A stretch of DNA of 64,000 nt from an uncultured Clostridia bacterium (GCA_934454115.1 CAKSFQ010000004.1:78743-142742); one strand, 5' to 3'; counted from the stretch's first letter, positions 47,663-56,138 are shown. Notes: a model not told the origin generated them from the sequence alone. Made by a program: numbers and translations.

Positions 47663-47693
47663 TGTATAAAACCCCTTGCGTTGACAGAAAATA
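47663..47693 (+). promoter_or_regulatory. Possible sigma-G-type promoter of spoVT
   Basis: TGTATAA (47663-47669) followed after 17 bases by GAAAATA resembles, loosely, forespore sigma-G promoters (-35 GNATR, -10 CATAMTA). In Bacillus spoVT is sigma-G-dependent. The match is partial. A TTGACA at 47681 is not followed by a good -10. Confidence 0.3.
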
Positions 47694-47728
47694 AGACCAT
47701 AAATTTAACCACAAAAGGAGTTTTATAT

Positions 47729-47851
47729 ATGAAAGCAACAGGAATTGTAAGAAGAATTGACGACCTCGGTCGTATTGTAATACCCAAAGAAATCCGCCGT
47801 ACAATGCGCATTCATGAGGGCGACCCGCTATTGACTACATTGACAGTGTAA
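47729..47851 (+). pseudogene. spoVT: spoVT 5' fragment, interrupted after about 34 codons
   Basis: SpoVT is an AbrB-like regulator of forespore genes, about 178 residues. Here the first 34 residues are nearly canonical (MKATGIVRRIDDLGRIVIPK, then EIRRTMRIHEGDPL), preceded by AAAAGGAGTTTTATAT. After GDPL the frame leaves SpoVT sequence, giving only LTTLTV and a stop at 47849-47851. The break coincides with the 3' end of the serine recombinase gene on the opposite strand. The remaining domains (rest of the AbrB swap and the GAF domain) are not present on either strand within the window. The gene is therefore split by insertion, or this is a fragment left by rearrangement. Confidence 0.9.
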
Positions 47852-49575
47852 GTTTTTATCTTGCGGTTCGCCGTCTTTTGCGTGTATTCCGCGCTGCATG
47901 CGGCATCGATCCTGTCATAGTGAAAGTCTTCGCCCATCTCCCGGCTAGGCAGGGCGCCGGTTTTTAAAATACTTTCAATGTCGGCTTTTAACTTCACCTC
48001 AATCAGATGATTTTCATACACGGTGATGCGGTCTACAATCAGACCGATATCGGTTTTATCCAGTTTTTCTTTGTTCAGAATATGGTCAAAGGCCTCAAAC
48101 ACGGTCTTGGCGGTACGGTTGACCTCGATAATCTCACTTCTCTTGTCGAAGCTGGTTTTCAATTGGTGTTCCAGTCCGTAAATTTTATCGGTCAGCTCCT
48201 GCTCAATCTCCGCGTAGGTTTCGTCCAATAATTCCCTGTCGTCCGGGTTTTTTAAAATATCCCGCATTTTTTGTTTTTTGGCAGTCTTTAATTCTTCCTT
48301 TGCGCAAGAGAGCCGATCCTGCAAAATATCAATAATATGATCGCTCTCCTTCACGGCGTCAGCCTCGTTTGCCACGGCCTCCTCCAGCGTTTTGATCATA
48401 TCGGCGGAGTTTAATTTTACCATGCGGATATAGTCCTTCAGTACGGCGTCCAAAAAATCCACCCTGGTGTGGTGCGAGGTGCAGCCTTTCAGACCCCTTT
48501 TGTGATAGGTTCCGCAGGTGTAGGCCGGCGCAAGGTCGCTGCGGCTCATCGAAAACATCGGGCTTTTGCAGTCGCCGCAAAACAGATAGCCGGAATACGC
48601 GGTTTCATACTTCTTTTTGCCGCGGTAATGGGTGGTGCTGCGCTGCTTTAGCTGCTCCTGGGTATACGAAAAGGTGCGGTCGTCAATGATGGGCGCGTGG
48701 TGCTTTTCAAACACAATATTTTCGGCCTCCGCGACCTTTCGGTCGGCGCCGTTAATTTTTCTGCGCTGGTATTTATGCTGGCGCAGGGTTCCGATATAAA
48801 AATCGTTTGCCAGTATGGCAGAAACCGTAATAATGCTCCAATCCGATCTGACCTTTCGGCGGTATTCCCGCTCCTCCGCCTCGGCGCGCTCCTTTTCCTT
48901 CATGCGCGGCGTGGGAATGTGGCGCTCGGTCAGGTAATTGGCAATTTTTTTATAGCCGCAGCCCTCGTTGTATAACGCAAAAATCTTGCGTATGACTTCG
49001 GCCTCGTCCGGGACGATGTCAAACTTCAGCTTTTTTTGGTTGGTGATGACGTACCCGTACGGAACCGCACAAAGCCATTCGCCTTTGTTCTGGCTTTTAT
49101 GGATGACGGCGCGTACCTTTTTGCTTGCGTCGGTGACCGGCTGCTCGTTCAGCAAAAAGCGGAACTGGATTTGCAGCCAATCATCGTGGGTAGGAAAGTC
49201 GATGGCATCGGAAATGGAGATAATCCGAACGCCGGCGTCACGCAAGAGCTCCAGCTCATAAAGCCCCAGACTGTTTCGCCGGGAGAACCGCGAGAAGTCT
49301 TTGACGATTAAAACCTTGACTTCGCCGCTCATGAGACGGCGGCGCATCAGTTGGTATTGCTCGCGCTGCTCAAAGGTGTAGCCGGAGCGATCCCTGTCTT
49401 TGTAGATCGTCAGCTTTGCATGCGGGAAATGCGTCTTTGTATAATCCTCGATAAAATCGATCTGGTTTTCGATACTGGTATTTTTGTCCTCTTCCTTTTC
49501 AATATCAACAGAAATCCGGGCGTAGCCGAATATTTCCGTGCAGTCTAAAGAAGCGTGAGGTGGCATGTTTTCCAT
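47812..49575 (-). CDS. Large serine recombinase
   Basis: Site-specific recombinase of 587 residues, the type that integrates and excises Tn4451-like transposons, phages and sporulation-gene intervening elements. It has an N-terminal resolvase domain (GYARISVDIEKEED with nucleophile Ser about 22, then VLIVKDFSRFSRRNSLG), a recombinase domain (VPYGYVITNQKKLKFDIV), a zinc ribbon (FCGDCKSP...YTCGTYHKRGLKGC) and a C-terminal coiled coil. The start at 49575 follows GGAGGTATTAACAAC. Its last codons (SGSPS and TGA) are read from spoVT DNA on the other strand, so the gene ends across the attachment junction. This places the recombinase at the very edge of the inserted DNA. Confidence 0.92.
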   Translation of the reverse strand: MENMPPHASLDCTEIFGYARISVDIEKEEDKNTSIENQIDFIEDYTKTHFPHAKLTIYKDRDRSGYTFEQREQYQLMRRRLMSGEVKVLIVKDFSRFSRRNSLGLYELELLRDAGVRIISISDAIDFPTHDDWLQIQFRFLLNEQPVTDASKKVRAVIHKSQNKGEWLCAVPYGYVITNQKKLKFDIVPDEAEVIRKIFALYNEGCGYKKIANYLTERHIPTPRMKEKERAEAEEREYRRKVRSDWSIITVSAILANDFYIGTLRQHKYQRRKINGADRKVAEAENIVFEKHHAPIIDDRTFSYTQEQLKQRSTTHYRGKKKYETAYSGYLFCGDCKSPMFSMSRSDLAPAYTCGTYHKRGLKGCTSHHTRVDFLDAVLKDYIRMVKLNSADMIKTLEEAVANEADAVKESDHIIDILQDRLSCAKEELKTAKKQKMRDILKNPDDRELLDETYAEIEQELTDKIYGLEHQLKTSFDKRSEIIEVNRTAKTVFEAFDHILNKEKLDKTDIGLIVDRITVYENHLIEVKLKADIESILKTGALPSREMGEDFHYDRIDAACSAEYTQKTANRKIKTYTVNVVNSGSPS

Positions 49576-49746
49576 GTTGTTAATACCTCCAATAAAGATA
49601 TAACGACATTGTAACATAGCTTGATAAAAAAATCAAGAGGAAAACACATTCTGTGCCGGTGTGCCTGTGCAGTATATATTTCTTTGCAGAAAGAGAATAT
49701 ACGCAATTACGAGACACGAAATTGGGAATTGGAAAAAGTGGATCTG

Positions 49747-50028
49747 ATGGCTGAGGATAAAGAATGGCTGATGGAGTATATATGCAGTTGTATCGTTTTT
49801 CGTTCGGATGAAAGGCAAAATCAGATAAAGCCTTGTGCGGATATTGCAAGGTATTTGCTTGAAAATGATAGAAAGCCGGAGGATATTCCCGACTCAAAGA
49901 GGTGTAAAAGCCTGATGTCGGTGTTTTGGATGGATGAGATCAATGAAGTAGATCACAGCGCGAGTTTTTCCTACGATATTCATCATTATCGGGAGAAACT
50001 GGAACTTATTTTCGATACGCAAGGATAA
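49747..50028 (+). CDS. Small unknown protein of the recombinase region (93 aa)
   Basis: Not recognised. A soluble, acidic protein (MAEDKEWLMEYICSCIVFRS... FWMDEINEVDHSASFSYDIH) with no membrane segment. It is the first gene divergent from the serine recombinase and is closed by a terminator at 50039-50067, so it forms its own unit. The start at 49747 lacks a strong ribosome binding site; a longer frame begins at 49621. Confidence 0.5.
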   Translation: MAEDKEWLMEYICSCIVFRSDERQNQIKPCADIARYLLENDRKPEDIPDSKRCKSLMSVFWMDEINEVDHSASFSYDIHHYREKLELIFDTQG

Positions 50029-50038
50029 TTTCAAATGT

Positions 50039-50067
50039 GAACTCCCGCAATGGGAGTTCTTTTTTTT
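50039..50067 (+). terminator. Intrinsic terminator
   Basis: GAACTCCC, loop GCAAT and GGGAGTTC followed by eight T residues. Confidence 0.92.
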
Positions 50068-50232
50068 GTGAAAAAATGGGGAGAAAACTTTCAAAAAATC
50101 GCGCAATACCTTGATATACAGGGGTTTGCGGGGTGAATGCTTTGGGGAATACAAAGCGGATTTGCCGTGGTACAATGGAGGTATCACAGAAAACTGGGGA
50201 GAAACAAAAGAGATAGAAAGGATGGAAATAAC

Positions 50233-50487
50233 ATGACATATGAAGAGGCGGAAAAGAAGGTCAGATCAGAAAATTGTACCTTACCTTTTGTGATCATAAA
50301 GGATAAGGAGGCCGACCCCAATGCACCGATCATCTTTTACACGAAAGAAGAAATGGCTGCAATGGAGAATGAGCAGATGGAGGAGGCAACACGGCAGGCG
50401 CGAAAACGCAAAAACAGCGGGGCTAATCCGATTAGCTGCCTGGTCGGTTTAAAACGGAGAGTCATTGTAAATAATGATATATTATAA
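50233..50487 (+). CDS. Small unknown protein (84 aa)
   Basis: Not recognised. MTYEEAEKKVRSENCTLPFV at the start, with a charged middle (KEEMAAMENEQMEEATRQAR) and a basic tail. It is predicted helical and soluble. AGAAAGGATGGAAATAAC precedes the ATG. Similar small genes are common cargo in serine-recombinase elements; no function is assigned. Confidence 0.5.
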   Translation: MTYEEAEKKVRSENCTLPFVIIKDKEADPNAPIIFYTKEEMAAMENEQMEEATRQARKRKNSGANPISCLVGLKRRVIVNNDIL

Positions 50488-50582
50488 TCGGGATCTGCCC
50501 AAGATATGGGTATAAAAAATTGAATTAAGAGGATACTTTAAACATAAAGTGCTTAAGCATGATGAGGAAAGGAGGCGGCAGT

Positions 50583-50816
50583 ATGCGAATCTGTGTCAAC
50601 GAAGACTCAAAAATGATTCAGTTTTGGGTAACTGAGGACGAGAGAGAGGCGGAAGGGTTTATGGATGACGTGCGCAGAGCGTCTGCCGCCCTCTCAGACG
50701 GCGACAAATTTAAGAAAATCGTTTATGTGTCCGGGAGCCAACCGCTCCCGGCGCTGACCTATGATATCATCAAACGAAATAAAACCATCAGGCAAAGCGG
50801 GACAATGGAGCGGTAA
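50583..50816 (+). CDS. Small unknown protein (77 aa)
   Basis: Not recognised. Alternating strand/helix pattern (MRICVNEDSKMIQFWVTEDE, then FKKIVYVSGSQPLPALTYDI). A strong AAAGGAGGCGGCAGT site decides the start at 50583 over an in-frame ATG at 50559. It lies 46 bases before a broken toxin gene. Confidence 0.55.
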   Translation: MRICVNEDSKMIQFWVTEDEREAEGFMDDVRRASAALSDGDKFKKIVYVSGSQPLPALTYDIIKRNKTIRQSGTMER

Positions 50817-50862
50817 TGGAGCGTGTGGACATATATTGACTCCCTGCAGAGGAGGAAACGCC

Positions 50863-51160
50863 TTGGAAAAATCCAAGTATGCAGAGAAACTCGTTCTTAA
50901 AGGCGGTTTATTGATTCGCTTACTGATTTTGATAGCAGAGTAACTGTTGATGTTGACTTTTTACTTCGTAAAATACCAAATACGCCTGAGCAAGGAAAGG
51001 AAATTCTTGAACAATTATTGAAGTGGATACCGGCAATGACTTCATGATGTTTAAAATGAAAGGCATTGCTCCAATTAGCGTTGCAAAGAAATGTGTTAAG
51101 CAGGCAGGCTGCACCTCTCCGAATGATATGTCAAGTAAAACTGTAGCGACTTCGAATTAA
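50863..51160 (+). pseudogene. AbiEii/AbiGii-type nucleotidyltransferase toxin remnant (frameshifted)
   Basis: Three consecutive pieces in shifting frames resemble the N-terminal part of AbiEii-family nucleotidyltransferase toxins of type IV toxin-antitoxin systems. They are KSKYAEKLVLKGGLLI (frame from TTG 50863, after GAGGAGGAAACGCC), SRVTVDVDFLLRKIPNTPEQ, and DTGNDFMMFKMKGIAPISVA. The usual catalytic GG...DxD layout can be traced (KGG, then DVDF), but two frame changes and loss of the C-terminal two thirds make it non-functional. No AbiEi-like antitoxin is present. It supports the view that this is a decaying mobile region. Confidence 0.75.
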
Positions 51161-51174
51161 TTTACGAAGTCGCT
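51145..51174 (+). terminator. Terminator after the toxin remnant
   Basis: AGCGACTTCG, a 10-base AT loop and CGAAGTCGCT followed by TTTC. It lies between the remnant and the convergent AraC gene. Confidence 0.7.
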
Positions 51175-51192
51175 TTTCATATGATTTGACGG

Positions 51193-51996
51193 CTATTTTG
51201 TCGGGGAGTGTCCATACACCTTACAATACATTTTATAAAAGTTAGAGTAATTCCCGAATCCGGCTTCTTCGCTCGCTTCGATCCACGAGTGGCCTTTCTC
51301 GGCCAGTTCTTTTGCAAAAAGCAACCGCTTACAGGTAACATATTGGTGAAAAGTTAACCCTGTATTCCTTTTAAAACTGCGGCACAAATGCTCTTTGCTG
51401 ATAAAAAACTCCTTTGCGACTTTTCCTAAAGAGATTGGGTCACTCAAATGCTCATTCAGATACAGAATAATGTCCTTGATTTGGCTGTTATAAAACGTGT
51501 TTCCTTCGTTTTTGATCCCAATGCGGTTTAACAAGTATAGAAGTTCGATCATACAGCTTTTGGCAGCAACGCCTGCATCATTTTCGTCACTAAGGTATTC
51601 TTCCAGTCGCTTTAAAAGTTCGGGAATTTTATGTTGTTTCGTCGTTTCTGCCGGAATACAGTTATTGGTTCCAAGCATTCGATTAACAAAGATTTTTTTA
51701 TAGATATCACAATTGTTCATTGCAAAAAAACTATGACTAAGGTTAATGACAATTCGTTCGTAGGTACAGGAACGGAAATGGTGGACGTAGTGCATTTCGG
51801 AACTTTGCGCCAGAATGATATCGTACGGATGCAGGGGATAATGTGTGCCTTCTACCAAAAATTCCGCATCACCCTGAAGAAAAATATAAATTTCATAGCT
51901 GCTTTTATGGTTATGCAAGACAAAATATTTGTTCTCGACGTTTTCCTCGCAATTTCTTGAATATGAAAATCCCATTTCGGGAAAAACAGGTGTCAT
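51193..51996 (-). CDS. AraC-family transcriptional regulator with cupin sensor
   Basis: Likely regulator of the divergent uronate operon starting at 52128. The 267 residues have an N-terminal cupin (about 25-105, HNHKSSYEIYIFLQGDAEFLVEG and HPYDIILAQSSEMHYVHHF) that would bind a sugar or uronate, and a C-terminal double helix-turn-helix (about 170-265: ISLGKVAKEFFISKEHLCRSF and WIEASEEAGFGNYSNFYKMY). It is cytoplasmic. Direct repeats of ATCAATAT 21 bp apart lie in the intergenic region. Confidence 0.9.
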   Translation of the reverse strand: MTPVFPEMGFSYSRNCEENVENKYFVLHNHKSSYEIYIFLQGDAEFLVEGTHYPLHPYDIILAQSSEMHYVHHFRSCTYERIVINLSHSFFAMNNCDIYKKIFVNRMLGTNNCIPAETTKQHKIPELLKRLEEYLSDENDAGVAAKSCMIELLYLLNRIGIKNEGNTFYNSQIKDIILYLNEHLSDPISLGKVAKEFFISKEHLCRSFKRNTGLTFHQYVTCKRLLFAKELAEKGHSWIEASEEAGFGNYSNFYKMYCKVYGHSPTK

Positions 51997-52032
51997 GATC
52001 CTTCACTCCTTTGGTACAGTATACAATAAGAA

Positions 52033-52061
52033 ATCAATATTTGCAATATTTTTATCAATAT
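52033..52061. promoter_or_regulatory. Putative AraC-type operator: ATCAATAT repeats, 21-bp spacing
   Basis: ATCAATAT occurs at 52033-52040 and 52054-52061, exactly 21 bp start to start, between divergent genes. The second copy ends a few bases upstream of the weak -35 (TAGAAA, 52067-52072), an activator position for the plus-strand promoter. Confidence 0.55.
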
Positions 52062-52066
52062 AGAGT

Positions 52067-52095
52067 TAGAAAATTTCTTTTCTTGGTGTTATAAT
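52067..52095 (+). promoter_or_regulatory. Promoter of the uxuAB-containing operon
   Basis: -10 TATAAT (52090-52095) with a poor -35 TAGAAA (52067-52072) at 17-base spacing. The weak -35 next to AraC-type repeats fits an activated promoter. Confidence 0.55.
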
Positions 52096-52127
52096 GAAGA
52101 AAATAAAGAATGAAAGGTTGTATATGT

Positions 52128-52994
52128 ATGGATCAGTTTACGATATCGGGATTTTCGGACGAAATTGACCCCAAAATTAAAATGCAGTTTACTCATTTAA
52201 AAAAACTCGGCATTTCCTATTTTGAACCCAGAAATATAGACGGTGTCAATATTTCCGATTTGACCGAGGACGCGGCAAAAAAGCTGAAAGAACAGATGGA
52301 TTTGTTTGGCATAAAGGCTTCTTCGATCGGCTCTCCCATCGGAAAAATAAAAATCACCGATGATTTTATGCCGCATTTGGAAAAATTAAAGCATACGATA
52401 ACGATTGCAAAAATCTTAGAGACGAATCATATTCGTGTTTTTAGCTTTTATATTCCGGAACATGAGATGTCGGAGTCTTACCGGGAAGAGGTGATCGGCC
52501 GTATGCGCGCTATGACTCGCCTTGCGGAACAGGAGGGCGTTGTTCTTCTTCACGAAAATGAAAAAGGCATTTACGGAGATATTGCGCCGCGATGCAAAGA
52601 GATTTTGGAGAGTGTGAATTCTCCAAATCTGCGTGCGGTTTTTGACCCTGCGAATTTTATTCAATGCGGTCAAAAGGTATATCCGGATGCTTATGAAATG
52701 ATTCGCCCTTACATCGTGTATATGCATGTGAAGGATGCTTTAGAAAATGGGCACGTTGTTCCTGCAGGGACGGGAGAGGGAAACTGGAAATCCTTGCTTT
52801 GTGCATTAAAGGAGAGCGGCTACCGGGGATTTTTAAGCCTGGAACCGCATCTTGGGGATTTTTGCGGCCTTAGCGATCTGGAACACGGTGAAATGATGCA
52901 GGGGCTGGAGGCATCCGACGCCACAAAGTTTTCTTTGGCATATACAAAGCTGGTTGAAATTTTAAAGGAGGTTGATCCATTATGGAACAAGTAA
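52128..52994 (+). CDS. Xylose-isomerase-like TIM-barrel sugar isomerase/epimerase
   Basis: Cytoplasmic protein of 288 residues in the AP-endonuclease-2/sugar isomerase superfamily. Barrel strands and metal-ligand motifs are visible (LLHENEKGIYGD, AVFDPANFIQCG, YMHVKDALENG, FLSLEPHLGD), consistent with a Glu/Asp/His/Glu metal site. It overlaps the next gene (an oxidoreductase) by 13 bases, so the two are translationally coupled. Possible roles are ketose epimerase or a keto-sugar lyase working with the oxidoreductase. The start at 52128 follows AAAGGTTGTATATGT. Confidence 0.8.
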   Translation: MDQFTISGFSDEIDPKIKMQFTHLKKLGISYFEPRNIDGVNISDLTEDAAKKLKEQMDLFGIKASSIGSPIGKIKITDDFMPHLEKLKHTITIAKILETNHIRVFSFYIPEHEMSESYREEVIGRMRAMTRLAEQEGVVLLHENEKGIYGDIAPRCKEILESVNSPNLRAVFDPANFIQCGQKVYPDAYEMIRPYIVYMHVKDALENGHVVPAGTGEGNWKSLLCALKESGYRGFLSLEPHLGDFCGLSDLEHGEMMQGLEASDATKFSLAYTKLVEILKEVDPLWNK

Positions 52995-54145
52995 GATTTG
53001 GTATCGTGGGATTAGGCAATATGGGTACGGCGCATGCGCATAATGTGTTTGATGGCGCCGTCCCCAAATTAAAGTTGACTGCAATTTGTGATATTGCAGA
53101 AGGCCGCAGAGCGTATGCAAAAGAGCAGTTTTCGGGAGTGTCGGTGTTTCAGGATGCGGATGAAATGTTCCAAAGCGGGTTGCTGGATGCGGTCATTATC
53201 GCAACACCCCATTACAGCCACCCGGAACTTGCAATTAAGGCTTTTCATTCGGGGCTTAACGTGATTTGCGAAAAACCTGCAGGTGTTTACACGGAGCAGG
53301 TGCTAAAAATGAATGAGGAGGCCGAAAAGTCGGGCAAGCTTTTCGGAATTATGTATAATCAGAGGATGAACCCCGTTTATCAGCAGCTTCGCAAAATGAT
53401 TCAAAACGGTGAATTGGGACATATCAAACGTGTCAATTGGATTATCACTACCTGGTATCGGCCACAGCTTTATCATGACAGCTGTACCTGGCGTTCTACC
53501 TGGAAAACAGAGGGTGGCGGCGCTCTGATTAACCAAAATCCCCATCAGCTGGATTTGTGGCAATGGTTGTTTGGCATGCCAAACAGGATAATGTCGCATG
53601 TTTCCTTCGGAAAGTACTATGATATTGAAGTGGAAGATGATGTAACCGCTTATATGGAATATGACAACGGTACAACTGGCGTATATATCACTTCTACCGG
53701 AGAAACGCCCGGAACCAATCGATTGGAAATTGCGTGTGACATGGGGCGCGTCGTAGTGGAAAACAATAAAATTGTTTTTGACCGCAATACGGTTTCAGAA
53801 CGCGAATTTAACGCAAACAACCATACCGAAGTCTTTGGAAGGCCTGAATGCTGGAAATGCGAAGTTCCGGCTCATGGAGAGGACACCGCCCATGTCGGCA
53901 TTTTAAGGGATTTCACCCGTGCTTTGATTACCGGGGATCACACGCTTGTTGCACCGGGGTATGAGGGCATTCGGGGACTTACCATTTCCAACGCCATTCA
54001 TTATTCCGCATGGACCGGGGATTGGGCCGGTATCAAGGATTTTCCGCATGAGGATTTTAAGCGCATTTTGGATGAAAAAATTGCAGCCTCCACGGTTGTG
54101 AAAAAGGAGATCCAGATTACGACAAATACCAGAAATTCCTATTAA
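52982..54145 (+). CDS. Gfo/Idh/MocA-family NAD(P)-dependent oxidoreductase
   Basis: A 387-residue sugar dehydrogenase family protein. The Rossmann motif is GIVGLGNMGTAHAHN (8-22), the conserved CEKPAG is at about 98-103 and the C-terminal domain has the WRSTWKTEGGGALINQNPHQLD catalytic region, whose His is the usual proton relay. It would oxidise a sugar or glycoside at one hydroxyl. It overlaps the upstream TIM-barrel gene and starts after AAAGGAGGTTGATCCATT. Confidence 0.88.
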   Translation: MEQVRFGIVGLGNMGTAHAHNVFDGAVPKLKLTAICDIAEGRRAYAKEQFSGVSVFQDADEMFQSGLLDAVIIATPHYSHPELAIKAFHSGLNVICEKPAGVYTEQVLKMNEEAEKSGKLFGIMYNQRMNPVYQQLRKMIQNGELGHIKRVNWIITTWYRPQLYHDSCTWRSTWKTEGGGALINQNPHQLDLWQWLFGMPNRIMSHVSFGKYYDIEVEDDVTAYMEYDNGTTGVYITSTGETPGTNRLEIACDMGRVVVENNKIVFDRNTVSEREFNANNHTEVFGRPECWKCEVPAHGEDTAHVGILRDFTRALITGDHTLVAPGYEGIRGLTISNAIHYSAWTGDWAGIKDFPHEDFKRILDEKIAASTVVKKEIQITTNTRNSY

Positions 54146-54160
54146 AAAGGAGAATGACGC

Positions 54161-55204
54161 ATGAAGATGGCTTTTCGGTGGTACGGTGATGATGACCCGG
54201 TAACCCTGGATTATATTCGGCAGATTCCGTGTGTGACAGGGGTTGTAACAGCAATCTATTCGGTGCCTGTGGGAGAAGTCTGGCCGCAGGAAGCAATTGA
54301 TAAAATGAAACGGGCGATAAACGGCAAGGGACTTGAAATGGAGGTCATAGAGAGCGTTCCCGTTCATGAGGACATCAAGTTAAGGCGCGGAGACTTTCAG
54401 CGCTACATTGACAATTATAAAGAAAATATCCGCCGGCTCTCCAAGGCCGGGGTAAAATGCATTTGCTATAACTTTATGCCGGTGTTTGACTGGACGCGCT
54501 CCGGGCTTAACCAACCGCTGCCGGACGGTTCCAATGCCCTTGTGTATTACAAAGACGATGTGGACAAGATGGATCCCACGAAAATGACGCTGCCGGGCTG
54601 GGACGCTTCCTATACGCCGGATGAGATCGGCGGCCTTGTCCGCGCGTATCAGGAAATCGGCGAAGAGGGGCTCTGGGAGAATTTAGAGTATTTTATCCGC
54701 GAGATTATGCCGGTGGCGGTAGAGTGTGATGTGAATATGGCGATTCACCCGGACGATCCGCCCTGGAGCATCTTTGGGATTCCCAGAATCATTACCAACG
54801 AGGCCAATATTGACAGATTTTTAAGTCTTTATGATGACGTCCATCACGGATTGACGCTTTGCAGCGGCAGTCTTGGGTGTGCAGCCTTTAACGATTATAC
54901 CGCGATGGTAAGAAGGTATGGGAAAATGGGACGGATTCACTTTGCCCATGTCCGTAACATTAAGATTTTAGGGGACGATTCCTTTGAAGAGTGCGGACAT
55001 TTTTCTGCATGCGGTTCTTTGGATGTGGTCGAGATTTTAAAGGCATACCACGAAATGGGCTTTGAGGGCTATCTTCGTCCCGACCATGGCAGAATGATCT
55101 GGGGTGAGCAGGGAAAACCCGGCTACGGGCTCTATGACAGAGCGCTTGGCGCGATGTATATGGCAGGTATCTGGGAAACTTTAGAAAAGCAAAAGGAGAG
55201 ATAA
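54161..55204 (+). CDS. uxuA: Mannonate dehydratase
   Basis: Converts D-mannonate to 2-keto-3-deoxygluconate in the glucuronate pathway. The 347 residues match UxuA (MAFRWYGDDDPVTLDYIRQI, NFMPVFDWTRSGL, MAIHPDDPPWSIFGIPRI, HFAHVRNIKILGDDSFEECG, PDHGRMIWGE). His and Asp metal ligands in HPDDPP and in PDHG are intact. It starts after AAAAAGGAGAATGACGC and is followed after 1 base by the fructuronate reductase-like SDR. Confidence 0.95.
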   Translation: MKMAFRWYGDDDPVTLDYIRQIPCVTGVVTAIYSVPVGEVWPQEAIDKMKRAINGKGLEMEVIESVPVHEDIKLRRGDFQRYIDNYKENIRRLSKAGVKCICYNFMPVFDWTRSGLNQPLPDGSNALVYYKDDVDKMDPTKMTLPGWDASYTPDEIGGLVRAYQEIGEEGLWENLEYFIREIMPVAVECDVNMAIHPDDPPWSIFGIPRIITNEANIDRFLSLYDDVHHGLTLCSGSLGCAAFNDYTAMVRRYGKMGRIHFAHVRNIKILGDDSFEECGHFSACGSLDVVEILKAYHEMGFEGYLRPDHGRMIWGEQGKPGYGLYDRALGAMYMAGIWETLEKQKER

Positions 55205-55205
55205 A

Positions 55206-56051
55206 ATGCAACTACCATTTCATGTTGATTTAAGCGGAAAGGTTGCGGTTGTGACCGGCGCCGGCGGCGTACTCTGTTCCATGTTTGCAGAGGCTGTTGC
55301 GGCATGCGGCGCAAAAGTAGCGCTTTTGGATTTGAACGCGAAAGCGGCAAATGCCGTGGCAGATGCCATTATAAAGCGCGGCGGGATTGCCAAGGGTTAT
55401 GCGTGTAATGTTTTGGATGAAAAAAGCTTAAAGGACGCGCATCGACAGGCACTGTCTGACTTTGGAACCTGTGATATTTTAATCAACGGTGCGGGCGGCA
55501 ATCATTCCAAGGCAACCACGGATCATGAATACTATTCCCCCGAGGATTTGGGAAATGTCAAAACCTTTTTTGACCTTGACAAAGAGGGCGTGGAATTTGT
55601 TTTTAACCTAAATTTTTTGGGAACGCTGCTTCCCACCCAGGTGTTTGCCAAGGATATGCTTGAAAAAGAAGAAGCAAATATCATTAACATATCCAGTATG
55701 AATGCATATACCCCTTTGACTAAGATCCCGGCATATAGCGGCGCGAAGGCGGCAATCAGCAACTTTACGCAATGGCTGGCAGTTCATTTTTCAAAGACAA
55801 ATATTCGCTGCAATGCGATTGCGCCCGGATTTTTTGTTACCAAACAGAATGAAAAGCTGCTCTTTCACGAGGACGGGACGCCGACCAACCGAACCGATAA
55901 GATTTTAAACAGCACCCCAATGGGTCGATTCGGCAAGCCGGAGGAACTGATCGGAACCTTGCTTTACCTGATTTCGAGGGACGCATCCGGTTTTGTCAAC
56001 GGTGTTGTTATCCCGGTGGACGGCGGATTTTCTGCTTACAGCGGCGTGTAA
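55206..56051 (+). CDS. uxuB: Fructuronate reductase-like SDR (D-mannonate oxidoreductase)
   Basis: Short-chain dehydrogenase of 281 residues, placed directly behind uxuA, so it probably reduces D-fructuronate to D-mannonate. The NAD-binding motif is VTGAGGVLCSMFAEA (about 15-29), NGAGG is at about 98, and the catalytic Ser-Tyr-Lys is in NISSMNAYTPLTKIPAYSGAK (Tyr about 179, Lys about 183). It belongs to the SDR type as in Bacillus, not the polyol dehydrogenase type of Escherichia. The start follows AAAAGGAGAGATAAA. Confidence 0.88.
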   Translation: MQLPFHVDLSGKVAVVTGAGGVLCSMFAEAVAACGAKVALLDLNAKAANAVADAIIKRGGIAKGYACNVLDEKSLKDAHRQALSDFGTCDILINGAGGNHSKATTDHEYYSPEDLGNVKTFFDLDKEGVEFVFNLNFLGTLLPTQVFAKDMLEKEEANIINISSMNAYTPLTKIPAYSGAKAAISNFTQWLAVHFSKTNIRCNAIAPGFFVTKQNEKLLFHEDGTPTNRTDKILNSTPMGRFGKPEELIGTLLYLISRDASGFVNGVVIPVDGGFSAYSGV

Positions 56052-56138
56052 TTCCGTAAACGTATGGTTTCAGTGATTAAAATAAAGGGTTGAAAGAATA
56101 TCCATGTATAAAAATATTGATGGAAAGAAGGAATCATC

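Noticed and set aside
47681-47700. TTGACA as -35 of a sigma-A promoter for spoVT
   Set aside because: No -10 at suitable distance; a weak sigma-G-like pair fits the gene's biology better but remains uncertain.
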